Below are positions 13,487-23,573 of a DNA stretch of 64,000 nucleotides, piece by piece; positions within the stretch are counted from its first letter, which is position 1; each line of letters starts with the position of its first letter. This stretch comes from Lasiosphaeria ovina. Lineage: Eukaryota; Ascomycota; Sordariomycetes; Sordariales; Lasiosphaeriaceae. The notes beneath the pieces were generated by a model. That model saw nothing but the letters and a program-made list of their open reading frames with translations. It had not been told where the DNA came from and ran no database searches. Location: the NCBI GenBank assembly GCA_033439765.1, contig JAULSN010000002.1, positions 4,278,001 through 4,342,000 on the forward strand, given 5' to 3'. The position numbers and the translations under genes are program-made.

Positions 13487-13493
13487 TATATAA
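13487..13493 (+). promoter_or_regulatory. TATA box of the 5S rRNA gene
   Basis: TATATAA lies 25-31 bases before the first base of the 5S gene. Neurospora 5S genes are known to need a TATA element at about -29, so position and sequence both fit. Confidence 0.75.
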
Positions 13494-13517
13494 TCCGGTC
13501 CAACAGTAAACCATAGC

Positions 13518-13636
13518 ACATACGACCATACCCACTGGAAAACTCGGGATCCCGTCCGCTCCCCCATAGATAAGCTAGTGAGGGCCAGATTAGTAGTTGG
13601 GTCGGTGACGACCACCAAATCCCTGGTGTTGTATGT
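13518..13636 (+). rRNA. 5S ribosomal RNA
   Basis: This 119-nt gene starts ACATACGACCATACCCACTG and ends GGTGTTGTATGT, the form of filamentous-ascomycete 5S rRNA. The ends pair to form helix I. The internal control region reads AGTAGTTGGGTCGGTGACGA. In helix II/III, CCC-ACTGG pairs with CTAGT-GAGGG. A T run (TTTTTTTT, then CTCTTTTT) follows at once and fits an RNA polymerase III terminator, and a TATA box is correctly placed upstream. It is probably functional. A second, diverged copy lies at 56996-57114. Dispersed single 5S genes are normal in this group of fungi. Confidence 0.93.
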
Positions 13637-14407
13637 TTTTTTTCTCTTTTTGTTGTTTGGCGGTTGTTGTGGTAATTAGAGTCGTGGTCGGGCTTCGACG
13701 ACGATTGTTTTTTTGGAGTCTGCAACTTGCTTGGGGAAAGCGCATGACTTTTTGGGCTCGAGCGAGCAAAAGATGCGGGGTCATGTCGTGTACAGAGGGG
13801 ATTGTTCTGGAAAGACTGGAGCAGGAATGAATCGCAATAAAAACGGGGGTTGTTGTTCGCTCGCTTGCTTGCTCTCTCGCCACACCAAAGCCCGGGTGGC
13901 AAAGTGAGCGTTATCCTCTTGAAAAGTCCATAGAAGTCAATGGAGGACCAGAAGTAATTGGGGCGTAATTTGGCGGACTATTTCCCCTGGTTTAGATATA
14001 TACTGTGTAGGTAGGGAGGACTAATGACTACCAAACTCGTGAAGCGGTCAAGAGGCAGTACGACACAATAACCACAAAAACAATACCAAGGCGAGCCGTA
14101 GGCGAGCCTCGCAGAGTGCAGGTACAGGAATCCATAGCCCGGTAGTCAATATAGCAAAGAAAATGGTACTACTGCGTGCACTGGTCTGGGGATCTCAATT
14201 CGACGTGATTTCTAAAGAATGGCTAGAAAAGAAGGTAAAGGGCGATACCGGCCCTCTCATCAGAGGGATGGCGGGCTGCCCACCTTATATGAGGTGGGCA
14301 GGCCAAGGAAAAACGGTACAGTGGATTATAATTATTGGGTAAAGGTGTAAACAAGCCCCTTGTCACCCGGCCCCTGAACCCCTAATCACCAGTAACTACC
14401 TAGTTAC
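13637..14407. other. Intergenic spacer with two small hairpins
   Basis: No gene is seen. Near 14252-14301 two perfect hairpins stand close together: CCCTCT-CATC-AGAGGG, then CTGCCCACCT-TATATG-AGGTGGGCAG. Confidence 0.6.
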
Positions 14408-16405
14408 CTAGTCATAGTTCAAGTTCCTCCTCCTCTTCCTCCTCTGCCTTCTATTTTCTGCTCGTATCCAACCTTCCCCTGAGTCGTCATTCTCTGTTGA
14501 ATTGCGAGCGGTGCTGATGCTCTTGGTGTTTGACCTTCCTGTTGTTGCCTTGGGTGGGGGGGGGAGCACGGGAGGGATTGTTCCTAGATGGACTACTGCT
14601 CCCACGGTTATTACGACGTTCAGCCGGCTCATATTGAGGTGTCTGGCTCTGTTGTACAGGTCGATGTACAGGTAGAAAAGAAGATTCTCGGGATTCCACT
14701 TGTGGTCGTGAGCGAGGCACGCTGACCGGCGTTTCTCGCCGCCGCTGTTGACTTTGCGCCGATCCATAATCATCATCCAACTGCCTGCTAACCGTGTCCG
14801 GCCTGCGGCGCCGGCGGTGGCCAGACCCACTGCCAGTAGAACTCTGGGGCTCACGACTTGGAAGGTCGTCAGACTGTCGGCTGCCGCTGCCACTGGTGGA
14901 GTTCTGTCGGGGTCAAGGCCCATACCGCTCCGTCTCCAACGGCCCTTGGGACTGCCTGGTTGTCGGATTTGATGTTCTCTGAACTAGAAGAACCAGAAGA
15001 ACCAGAAGAACCAGAAGAACTTCGCCGCTGTCGGTCCCGGGCCATCATAACCCGCCCCGTCCGACCGTAGACGTCGTGAAGATAGTCATCGCGCTCCATG
15101 ATGATGGCACTCCCAGCCGGGAAGGTCTTGGGTCCCATCTCATCCGCCAAACCGGGGTCATTAGCTACTTTAGCCCTCCACCATGCCAAACTCTTCGTCC
15201 CTACAATCATCTGAAATGGCGCTACTTGTCCAGCCGAAATAGCTCCTCGCATTCCCCAATGCGTCTGGGTCCCGCTGCAGCTCTCGCGGGGGACACTGGT
15301 CGACGATGTCGTCCTACTCGAGTGGTGTGGGATAGGTACTAGAAACGACGTGCTACTGAAGGGACTCGGACCCCCTATTCGGACCCTTTCTAAAGCGTCG
15401 AACTGGGACGAAGGCGTGAAACATGCCCTTGATAACATAGCCACCGTTGAACGTGACAGCCTCGGAAAGGTCGACAAAGTTGGCCATTTGGTAGGGATGG
15501 ATTTCCAGCCCACGCTCGCCGTTATCCCGTTTCGCAATTGGATAGCTCACCACCACGACTGCCGGGCCCAGTATGCTATTCCAGCAGCTACCGCCGGCTG
15601 GCTTGCCGGGGGAGCTGGGGGAGCCACGAGATGGAGGCGGCGTTTCGAGCTCCACGCTGGCGTCGAACCGTAGCTTCGGCGCGCGTGTGAGCGTCGGCTC
15701 GGCAACTGCACTCTCAACCACTGCTGCGTGAGCATATCGGACACCGTCCTGCTTCAAGGAGCACGCCGCAGCAAGCCATGCAATCTGTTGTGCGACGGTG
15801 ATCAAAAACTGCTCTGGTCCATGCACCCAGACCTTGTTGCAGCTGACGTCGACCAAGATGCTCTCGGTTGCAGAATCATCGTCTGCAAGCCTACCAGCTG
15901 GGTAGTTAGCCCCCTGGCGTGCCGGTGCCTGTGCCTGTCGATCAAGGCCGTCTCGAACCGCGCGCAGGAGCGTCTGCGGCTGTGTCGGCCAGGTTTATTT
16001 GAAGTATTGTGCAACGGTGCAGTACTGCGCACCCGACAGCTCATCCGTCACCGCCCCCATACTTCCTAGGTTCTTGGAAACACCATCGTCGTAGTTTCGA
16101 CGCAGATAGTCCCCCAGGTTCCAGTCCACGCTGAAAGTGGCAGTGACGATTTGTGCTTTATGGCTAGCAGTAGGCTCCGGATAGCGGCGACGCAGACTGT
16201 GTCCAACCCGCAGACTGATTGCGACCAACTTGTCGCTGCAGTAGCGATCCACAGCCCGGTCAATCTCAGCCACCATGCTCTGAAATGCAGGTTCGGCTTT
16301 GAAGCGATCCAGTATCTCCGTCGGGCTAATACCTCGGATTAATACTGGATAATGGACATCGGAGCCCTCATCCGACTCGGAGGCTGCCCAACTATCAAGA
16401 GACAT
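14408..16405 (-). pseudogene. Decayed copy of a fungal-specific uncharacterised protein gene
   Basis: Read from 16405 downwards, one frame keeps the features of a widespread uncharacterised Pezizomycotina family, which I recognise by sequence memory only. These are SLRVGHSLRRRYPEP, SVDWNLGDYLRRNYDDG, VAQQIAWLAAA and a block with ISYPI/AKRD, GLEI and VIKGM-type motifs. The frame is broken by TAA at 15995-15997, TAG at 15353-15355, TAG at 15314-15316 and TAA at 15170-15172. Homology resumes after the first two stops in the same frame (TWPTQPQTLLRAV, then RSYFGWTSS), so these are point nonsense changes. The TAG at 15353 sits where the family has Trp, and the TAA at 15995 is compatible with a former CAA; both are C-to-T-type changes as expected from RIP. 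No intron of reasonable length removes the stops. The 3' part is frame-shifted or very diverged. The function of the family is unknown. Confidence 0.6.
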
Positions 16406-16716
16406 GGGCTGTGGAGGGTCTTCCCTCTCAGAATGGGAGTGACTCCCGGTGGCAATAGACGCTGGACTTGGGGGACGTTCGTCCTGCGGCGGGCCCTGTA
16501 GCTCTGTGCTGCCCCGTCGTTGAGTCTCTTACCATTCCTGCGCATACATACCGCCTCCTCTGATCACGAGTGCTGTCCCGTTTCATGGAGGAGATCAACT
16601 CTTCTGCAATCTGGGATTTCGACCGGCCGACCCATCTGGAGGTGCGTTCTACTTCCTTTGTAGTGTTCGGCTTCTCCAGCATCTCCTTGGCGAAGGACCG
16701 AACTGACAACTCGATT

Positions 16717-17049
16717 CTAGCCTGAAAGCCTTGTGGTACTGTGTCCTTCCGGGACCGGCGGCGGTATCAAACCGTCCCCATCATCCATATTGGCAGGTTC
16801 TTGACGTACAATGCCTTCAATGTCCGCAGGCAGCAATGTAGACAGTTTGAAGTTTCTGGAGAATGACTTCAGCTCCTCCAACTTCCTGAGTCGGTCTTTA
16901 TGGGCTGCCCTGCTTCTAGCATTTTTGCTTTCTATTCTTTCCCTAGGCGCAAACTGTTTGAAGTTTTTCAGTACATCTCCTTCTGGGGACGGGGACGGGG
17001 ACATTGTCGAATCGCTGCAATTAGTTGATAAGGTCAGTCCCGACAGCAA
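16717..17049 (-). pseudogene. Fragment resembling a conserved segment of ataxin-2/Pbp1 or eIF4G-type proteins
   Basis: A 110-codon frame contains KNFKQFAPRERIES, then KLEELKSFSRNFKLSTLLPA. This resembles the fungal motif F-K-L-x-T-P-x-P-x-D-L found in poly(A)-binding-protein-binding (Pbp1/ataxin-2) and related translation scaffold proteins. No other part of such a protein is visible; open but unrecognised frames follow at 16428-16709. It lies just upstream of, and on the same strand as, the decayed gene at 14408-16405 and may once have been its 5' part. I infer a captured or decayed fragment; it could also be a coincidental short gene. Confidence 0.35.
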
Positions 17050-18161
17050 ACGACAAAGCTGACCCTCAAGACTGGGAAATATATATACCCAGGGAGGTTC
17101 CCATCCAACATCTTTGTTCCGTCCATTTCTGTGAATTTCTCCTGTAAGTGGGAAATGGAATGAATGGGACGAGACGGATTCTTTGTATGGAGAAAGTGGT
17201 TGCTAAAGAATTTTATTTTGATCACTAATTGATAGATACCTGTACTATGTACTATTAGTAGCTTTAATGTTGTCGAGTGGGTGTTTGGAGGAAGGGAAGT
17301 GAAAATGGGTTGAGGGTTGAGGGACGAGGCTTTGTTAAACATGCAAGCTGCGGGCTAAGGCAGGTACGGTGGGTACGTCCCATTATTGGGGGGTTCTTAC
17401 GATAGGATTCGATTCGACAACGGGCTGCTTCTTGAGTCGACACGACAATAAGTGCCCGAGGCGCCCATATCCGGACCTACCCCTAAAAGAGACGGAAGAT
17501 TCAGCGAATGAGACGAAAAACTTGGTACAATACAAGAATAAAATCTATAATATATCGACTCTCCCATTAATATCCGCTCTCGACCGTGTCGCTCTGGTTA
17601 CTAGCACCGTACCAGGTAGAACCTTTGCCTTCCTCTCCCCGGGGCGAATAACAGCCGACCCAACAAGTCTCCGCGTTCGCGCAAATACCAAGGCACACAC
17701 ACACACAGATAACAATTGTGGCAGCCCGGCACATTGACTCAACCTTAAGTTGAGTAAGGAGAAGAGTTCTCTACCAAACGGGAAAGAGAAAAGAAGAGCC
17801 GGAAGAGGCTCTGAAGAGGAAAGAAAACGATGTATGTAATACGCCCGAAACGATTTATGTATGCTAACCCAACGCTGATCTGCTATGCTGCTCTGCTTTG
17901 TGGTCCTCGAATGTACAATACACATGGCACCACCCAACTTATACAATAATGACGAAAAAACAACCAACCAACCGGAACACCGTCCCATCCAGGCGCTCGC
18001 AAAGTCTTGTCTCCCTCTCTCCGTGTATGAGAGAATCTCCGTCCATGCCATGTCAAAAAGCGTCTGCAGGTGGAAAATGAGAGAAAAAGACTAAAAATTT
18101 AACAAGAAAAGAAAAGAAGAAATGAATGAATAAAGCTGCTTGGATTGAACTGACCAGCCGG
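17050..18161. other. Intergenic spacer, probably including the 3' region of the Asi3-like gene
   Basis: Moderately AT-rich, without a supportable gene. The part next to 18161 is probably the 3' untranslated region of the minus-strand gene that follows. Confidence 0.55.
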
Positions 18162-21100
18162 TCAAGGCACGTAGATTCTGCTGAAGCTAATCACCTCGCG
18201 GCGGCAGCAGACGCACTTGTCAAAGTTGTTCATGGCCAGCGAAACGCGGCAGTCATCGCACAGGCTGAGGCAACGGCAGGGCCAGACGATGATGGTGCGC
18301 GCGGCGCTCTGGCAGACAACGCACTGCGGGCCGTCAGGGCCGAGACCGGCGGCACCGGTGGCCCAGGATGCGCCGCCGGCAGTCGACTGTCGACCGCCGC
18401 CTCTTGTGCCAGCAGCGACGCCAGCAGCGCGGCGTGACAGCAATATCTGCTCCAGACGGCGGGCCTCCTCATCGGGACTCATCTTTTCTGGGCCGAGGCC
18501 AAATTGTTGGTGGTTCGTCAGCAATACCTGCGCGCGCTGGCGCTGTTGGCTCTGCCGGAAGCGGGAACGGGTCAATATCTTGTCGCTGGCGAGATGAGCG
18601 GCTAGCGTGCGGGCCTCCTCGCGGTCTTCTGGGCTGCGTGGGTTGAGAAGACGAGCCAAGTCCGTCGGGGCCATCGGCGTGTCGACCACGGGCGTTGCCT
18701 GGCGGGAGCCACGGGTGCGGGCGTCGGCGAGATCAGAGGCAAAGGTCCTGGGAGCGTCCTGGGTAGGGGTGCGCTGTCCGTCGCCGAGATCGCCATCAGA
18801 CTCGGACTCCCATCCAAGTTCGCCCTCTGCGGTTTCAGTTGAGGAGATGATGCTGGTCGTATCGTCAAAGTCGACGTCGTCCGCACCATCAGCGCCATCC
18901 TGGCCGTCCGACGGGGAATAGTCGCCACTCGAGTCCAACCCCCCCCACCAGCCGCCCTTGAGCCACCAAGTGTAAAGTTTCGAATCAATCTCATCCTCGT
19001 CAACAGAGTTGGGTGGCTCGTCTGCCACTGTCCTCACGCGGTTCATGCGTCGACGAAGTTCAGCCTCTACATCAACCTGCTCGATACGCTGAATGGAGGC
19101 CAGGGCCATCACGCTGCCAGGGACAAATATCGAGTCCGGGTCAATAAGCTCCTGCCGCTGTCCCTTCCTGTCGGAAGATTCCGCCTTTGGTCTCCGTGAC
19201 AGCCATCGGAGCCAGCGAGGGGGGTTCTGGACCCCTACGAAAGAGAGAAGCCTGATGGTAACGAGTGCCGAGGTAGTGAGCAGGAGCCTGTTGATGTGCA
19301 TGATGTACTCAAAGGCCATCAACCACCTCCCGCTGCGCTCGGAAGCGCCAACGCCGTCCCGGACCCTCCTTGCCGTTGCATCGTTCTTGGGTATCTTTTG
19401 CGCTGCCTTCTCTCTAGCGTAGCCGCTGGCGGCACTTGCCTGGCCCTCCTTAATAGGGACGAGACCGATGGTGCCGATCGAGTCGAAGCGGGACCCAGGA
19501 ATTCCGCCGCCTATCCACTGCATCCGAAGCTCCTCGACTTCACGGAACCTCTCCTCCTCCAGCCAGGTGTACATTCCTAGGCTCACCCGACGGTCTTCAC
19601 AAAGGTAGACAGCCTCGCTTGCCATGGTGATGGCACCAAAGCCGGCCCGCAGCAGGGCAGTGTAGAAGTCCATATCCATCCGGATGCGGATATCTGACAG
19701 CGACACATTTGCCTGCATGTTGTTATGGGCCTGGGCAAACCGTTGCCTGAGAGTCAGGCGCCGTCCTTCGGCGTCTGTCTCGGGGGTAGCACACGCTGAG
19801 AGGGAAAGGGCCAGAAAGTAAACGAATCCGCACCCAATGATGCCCGTCAAGACCAGAATATGTGGGATGAAGCCGATGATGCAGACAGTGGGATACCGCA
19901 ACAAGCCGCGTGACGACGAATCTTCAATTGAGAAGTTGGCAGCGCTCCACATGATGCTGCCCATGAAGCATAGACCCCAGAATCCGGTGCTGAGAAGGCG
20001 GAAGCGGGACTGCAGATTCAGGAGTCCGAGGACGTGGCTGGTCACGTGGCCCATGGTTGAGAGGAAAGCAACCATGAGGACTTCGGGGGGCGTGTTTACT
20101 CTACTCATGATCATGGCGCGGGTCACGGCAATGGTTGATCCCAGCGTGGTGGACGACGGAGCGTTGGACTCGTTTGCGAAAAGGCCCCAGCCAAGCTGGT
20201 TGCCGACGGCGGCATCGGCCTCGGCGAAGGCCAGTGAGTGTTCGAAGAGAGTCATGCCAGTCTCGGCAGAGATGGCACGGCCCTGCACAGTGCACGAGAC
20301 GACTTCGATGAACTGGCTCAAGCAGAAGGACAAGAAGAGGGGCCACAGCCGAGACAGCGACCCGCGCAATTCCGATTGTGCCTGGTCGTCCCACGGCACC
20401 ATGCGCACCGACTCGCAGGACTCCTGGTCAGGCGCGCCGAACAGCAACGACGAGCTCAGGCCGTGCAGGAAGCCGTTGGGCTGAGAGAACATCAAGTCTG
20501 AGCTCTTGCTGGCGTTCCCCCAACGCATCTCGGAAAAGTCGGGCGACGTCTGGCACTGTATCGACTGCAGCAGCCTCCGTGCCTGGAGGAGCAGCACGAT
20601 GATGATGGGAAGGCGGAGAGCAAGGCGGACAGACCAGCCGAGGCGGAGTCTGCGGCGGGTGGCGGCAAAGACGTGGGTACGGTTTATGATAACCGCCATG
20701 GCGATGCAGCACAGAGCCCACTTGCTGAAGGCGTAGCTGAAGACGCTGCCAAAGCCCCGAGCGCCCTCCAGGGAGAAGCGAGATCCAATGGCTGTTGGGT
20801 CGAGGTCGGCGGCAATGGTGGGCGTGGACGCGGGTATCGACTGGGCAAAGGTGCCGAGGTGGCCTGCCACGGTGGTTGCGAAGATGTTGGCGTCAGCAGA
20901 TTCGGCGGCGATGCGCTGGCCGAAGCCGTCGGCGGCGTCGGAGAGGGACATGAAGGAGCCTAGCCTGCCCAGCTTCATGACCATGCGCGGCCCAGCCAAG
21001 ACAAGATCCTCAAGAGAAGGCGCCAGACGCGACATGTTCATGGCATATCCCAGATGCGCCGCTGTCCATGTTGTCAAGTTGTGCCAAACACTCGCGTTGG

Positions 21101-21200
21101 TGAAGGTGGCAGCGGCCTGCGACGCCGACGCTGACGCCGATGCCGATGCCGATGCCGATGCCGACGCTGCCGCCATGTCGGGAACGAACGTATGGTCCAT
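18162..21200 (-). CDS. asi3: Asi3-like membrane RING-type E3 ubiquitin ligase
   Basis: A single uninterrupted exon encodes 1,012 aa. The N-terminal half has an (AS)n run at residues 11-28 and then several hydrophobic segments typical of a polytopic membrane protein, for example LRLPIIIVLLLQ and IIGFIPHILVLTGIIGCGFV. The centre is acidic and Ser/Thr-rich. The C-terminus is a C3HC4-like RING with Cys960, Cys963, Cys975, Cys977, Cys981, Cys984, Cys996 and Cys998/999, and the protein ends ISFSRIYVP. In yeast, Asi proteins form an inner-nuclear-membrane ubiquitin ligase that degrades mislocalised membrane proteins and transcription-factor precursors; the same role here is inferred from family membership. 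It is divergent from the U1A-like gene, with 874 bp between start codons. Confidence 0.75.
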   Translation of the reverse strand: MDHTFVPDMAAASASASASASASASASQAAATFTNASVWHNLTTWTAAHLGYAMNMSRLAPSLEDLVLAGPRMVMKLGRLGSFMSLSDAADGFGQRIAAESADANIFATTVAGHLGTFAQSIPASTPTIAADLDPTAIGSRFSLEGARGFGSVFSYAFSKWALCCIAMAVIINRTHVFAATRRRLRLGWSVRLALRLPIIIVLLLQARRLLQSIQCQTSPDFSEMRWGNASKSSDLMFSQPNGFLHGLSSSLLFGAPDQESCESVRMVPWDDQAQSELRGSLSRLWPLFLSFCLSQFIEVVSCTVQGRAISAETGMTLFEHSLAFAEADAAVGNQLGWGLFANESNAPSSTTLGSTIAVTRAMIMSRVNTPPEVLMVAFLSTMGHVTSHVLGLLNLQSRFRLLSTGFWGLCFMGSIMWSAANFSIEDSSSRGLLRYPTVCIIGFIPHILVLTGIIGCGFVYFLALSLSACATPETDAEGRRLTLRQRFAQAHNNMQANVSLSDIRIRMDMDFYTALLRAGFGAITMASEAVYLCEDRRVSLGMYTWLEEERFREVEELRMQWIGGGIPGSRFDSIGTIGLVPIKEGQASAASGYAREKAAQKIPKNDATARRVRDGVGASERSGRWLMAFEYIMHINRLLLTTSALVTIRLLSFVGVQNPPRWLRWLSRRPKAESSDRKGQRQELIDPDSIFVPGSVMALASIQRIEQVDVEAELRRRMNRVRTVADEPPNSVDEDEIDSKLYTWWLKGGWWGGLDSSGDYSPSDGQDGADGADDVDFDDTTSIISSTETAEGELGWESESDGDLGDGQRTPTQDAPRTFASDLADARTRGSRQATPVVDTPMAPTDLARLLNPRSPEDREEARTLAAHLASDKILTRSRFRQSQQRQRAQVLLTNHQQFGLGPEKMSPDEEARRLEQILLSRRAAGVAAGTRGGGRQSTAGGASWATGAAGLGPDGPQCVVCQSAARTIIVWPCRCLSLCDDCRVSLAMNNFDKCVCCRREVISFSRIYVP

Positions 21201-22074
21201 GGCCGAACTCCAAGGCGGCCGAGGACCGGTGCTCTCGGTTCAATCTGGGGCGTGCGTGCGTAGCTATCCGTAATCCGTATGCCTCCCCCACTGTCGATCG
21301 GCCGAAGCAAGGAACCCGAGTGTATGTACTAAGTCCAATTAATACCTTAGCCGAGGCAGCGGAAGCGGCGGGAGGGCAGAGGTCGAGCCTAAAAGTGTCC
21401 GCGGCGGGCTCAGCAGCCGAGATGCAGAATCACAAGCGCTGTGTCGCAGGACGCAATCGAGCATCTTCGTTGCGTGGGGGCGTCCAAGAGCGTGTTGACG
21501 TCGTCGTTGATGGGTCGCGGTGGTGGTGGGCACGCTTGGCTGTCTGTCGTGCGGTGCGGCCTGATTATAGACCTTACCAGTGCACGGGTTTATAGTGCTT
21601 GGCCGTTCTCGGGACAATGCAGGGAGGAGCTGGCGCGTTAAGTGATGTCGTTATCCCCCACTAATAAAGACCCCGCCAAGGCCTGAACGGATTGGAAGGT
21701 CCAACGTGGAGTTAGTGCTGATTACCAGCGGGGGTTCTGCGCTGGTATCCATTTCGCAAAACACTTCTTCAAATACATTCCGTGTTACTCTGGTATTCGT
21801 GGGATATGCCCGTACTGAATGCAGTGATACGTATTACTCCGTTACGCGTGAAGCTCTTTCGTCCTCATACTTAGTAAGGGACCCACATTCTACAGGCTGG
21901 CCTGACAGGGACCCACCATAAATTCAGACCGGAACTCAGGCGCGATTGACTTCCACCGACGAGATTCCTACCTGCGAACCGCACTCGCTCCAGGTTCAAC
22001 CGACCAAGAAAAGGGAAAGAAGCACAAACAAAACAGAAGCTGCCATCACGCCTGCGCGCTCAAGTACAGTGAAA
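21201..22074. promoter_or_regulatory. Divergent intergenic region between the Asi3-like and U1A-like genes
   Basis: The region must hold the promoters of both flanking genes. I see no clear TATA box or gene in it. The half next to 22074 is purine/AC-rich, like an mRNA leader. Confidence 0.5.
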
Positions 22075-23090
22075 ATGGCGTCAGATCAGCAGCAGCAGCA
22101 GCCTATTGCGACGTATGTATTGCGAACGTGTGTGTCATTGCACCCCGACACATGCCAAGCAACCGCCGCCGCGTGGTGTTGAGAGCCTCTATTTTCATGT
22201 TCAATTTTTTTCATTTTTGCGAGACCAAAAAAAAATGGGCAAGTGTGACTAACGGGATCCCACCCATCGGAACCAAAACTGGCAGTGTCTACGTGCGCAA
22301 CCTCGAGGAGCGTGTCAAGCCGGAGTCGCTGAAGGAGGCGCTGCGAGCCATCTTCTCCGAGTATGGAAACATCATCGACATTGTGGCCAAGACGAACCTG
22401 CGCGCCAAGGGCCAGGCCTTCATCGTCTTCGAGAACCCCGAGTCGGCCGCGAATGCCGTCGAGGAGGTCCAGGGCTTCGAGCTCTTCGACAAGCCCATGC
22501 ACGTCGCCATAGCGCGCAGCAAGAGCGATGCCACCGTCCTGCAGACCGGCAACGAGGACGAGTTTGAGGCCCACAAGCGCCATCGCATGGCCGAAATGGG
22601 TACATTTGCGCACCCAATCTTCAAAGCCACACCCCGGGCTTCCTAGGGCAACTAACTGACTAACCACCTTTCTCCCGTACTAGACAAGAAGAAAGCTCTC
22701 GAGGCCGCCGAGGAGCAGAAGCGTCTCAAGCGTCCCCTGGTCGGAGCTGCGGCCGACGCCAGCGGTGGCCGACCGGCCAAGGCGGCGCGCGGCGCTGGCC
22801 TCAAGGCCACCGGCGCGGGCGCGCCGGCCCAGCTTCCCGACGAGTACCTACCGCCCAACCGGATCCTGTTCGTGCAGAACCTGCCCGACGAGTTCACTAA
22901 GGATGACGTCGTCGCCATTTTCGGCGTGTTCGAGGGCTTCCGCGAGGTCCGCATGGTTCCCGGCCGCACTGGCATCGCCTTTGTCGAGTACGACGCCGAG
23001 CCTGGTGCCATCGTGGCCAAGGAGCAGACCGCTGGAATGGCCGTGAAGGATGGTGAGAAAACCTTGAAGGTGACCTACCAACGGCAGTAG
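22075..23090 (+). CDS. U1A/U2B''-type small nuclear ribonucleoprotein (two RRM domains)
   Basis: This RNA-binding protein of the U1 or U2 snRNP acts in pre-mRNA splicing. Exons are 22075..22112, 22286..22599 and 22684..23090, giving 252 aa. RRM1 starts directly after the short Gln-rich N-terminus (VYVRNL as RNP2, KGQAFIVF as RNP1). An Ala/Lys-rich linker leads to RRM2 (ILFVQNL and GIAFVEY). The first acceptor, GGCAG before TGTCTAC, is chosen because a GACTAAC branch site lies 34-40 bases upstream and the join gives PIATVYVRNLEER, as in relatives. Using the earlier AAG at 22243 instead would insert 14 residues. The second intron (84 bp) is phase 1. The gene converges with vma8. Confidence 0.92.
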
Positions 23091-23573
23091 AGCTGCAGCA
23101 ACCCAGATCCGACGAAGCAAGAGCCGGAGCTAGGGCAGTTGGTCTGGCAAAATTTCGCTGGCGATATCCATCATCTCACGGACTTCCAGCAGCAGCCAAT
23201 GCCGCTCGGCGGAGGACCTGCGGCTCAGCGGGGCCATGGCGGCTTCCAGCGTGGTTGGGGCTGCCGGCGTGGTCGTGGACGTAGTTCACGTTTCTTGGGA
23301 GCAAATTCTAGCAATAGATTCTATTATACAAGAAGGTCCTAGTCCACAACAAAGCCAGATTTAATTACGGGGCGGAGGGTAGGGTATCTTTTTGATACGA
23401 TACCCGATGTAGTATAAAAAAACAGGACACCAAAAAGCCAAACAATGACAATGGCAGTAAAACTCCAGGATTTGTGTCTCGGGGCCTAGACCTACTGGAA
23501 ACAATGTGTATGTGCAGACAATCTGGCTCACGCGCCCTTCCGAAAAGTTGAGCCTTCCTTCCCCCGCCAACAC
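23091..23573. other. Convergent 3' region between the U1A-like gene and vma8
   Basis: It holds the 3' untranslated regions of two convergent genes. No further gene is seen. Confidence 0.6.

Noticed and set aside
22244..22285. Earlier acceptor for exon 2 of the U1A-like gene
   Set aside because: It would insert 14 residues before RRM1, and the CTAAC branch site would fall inside the exon.
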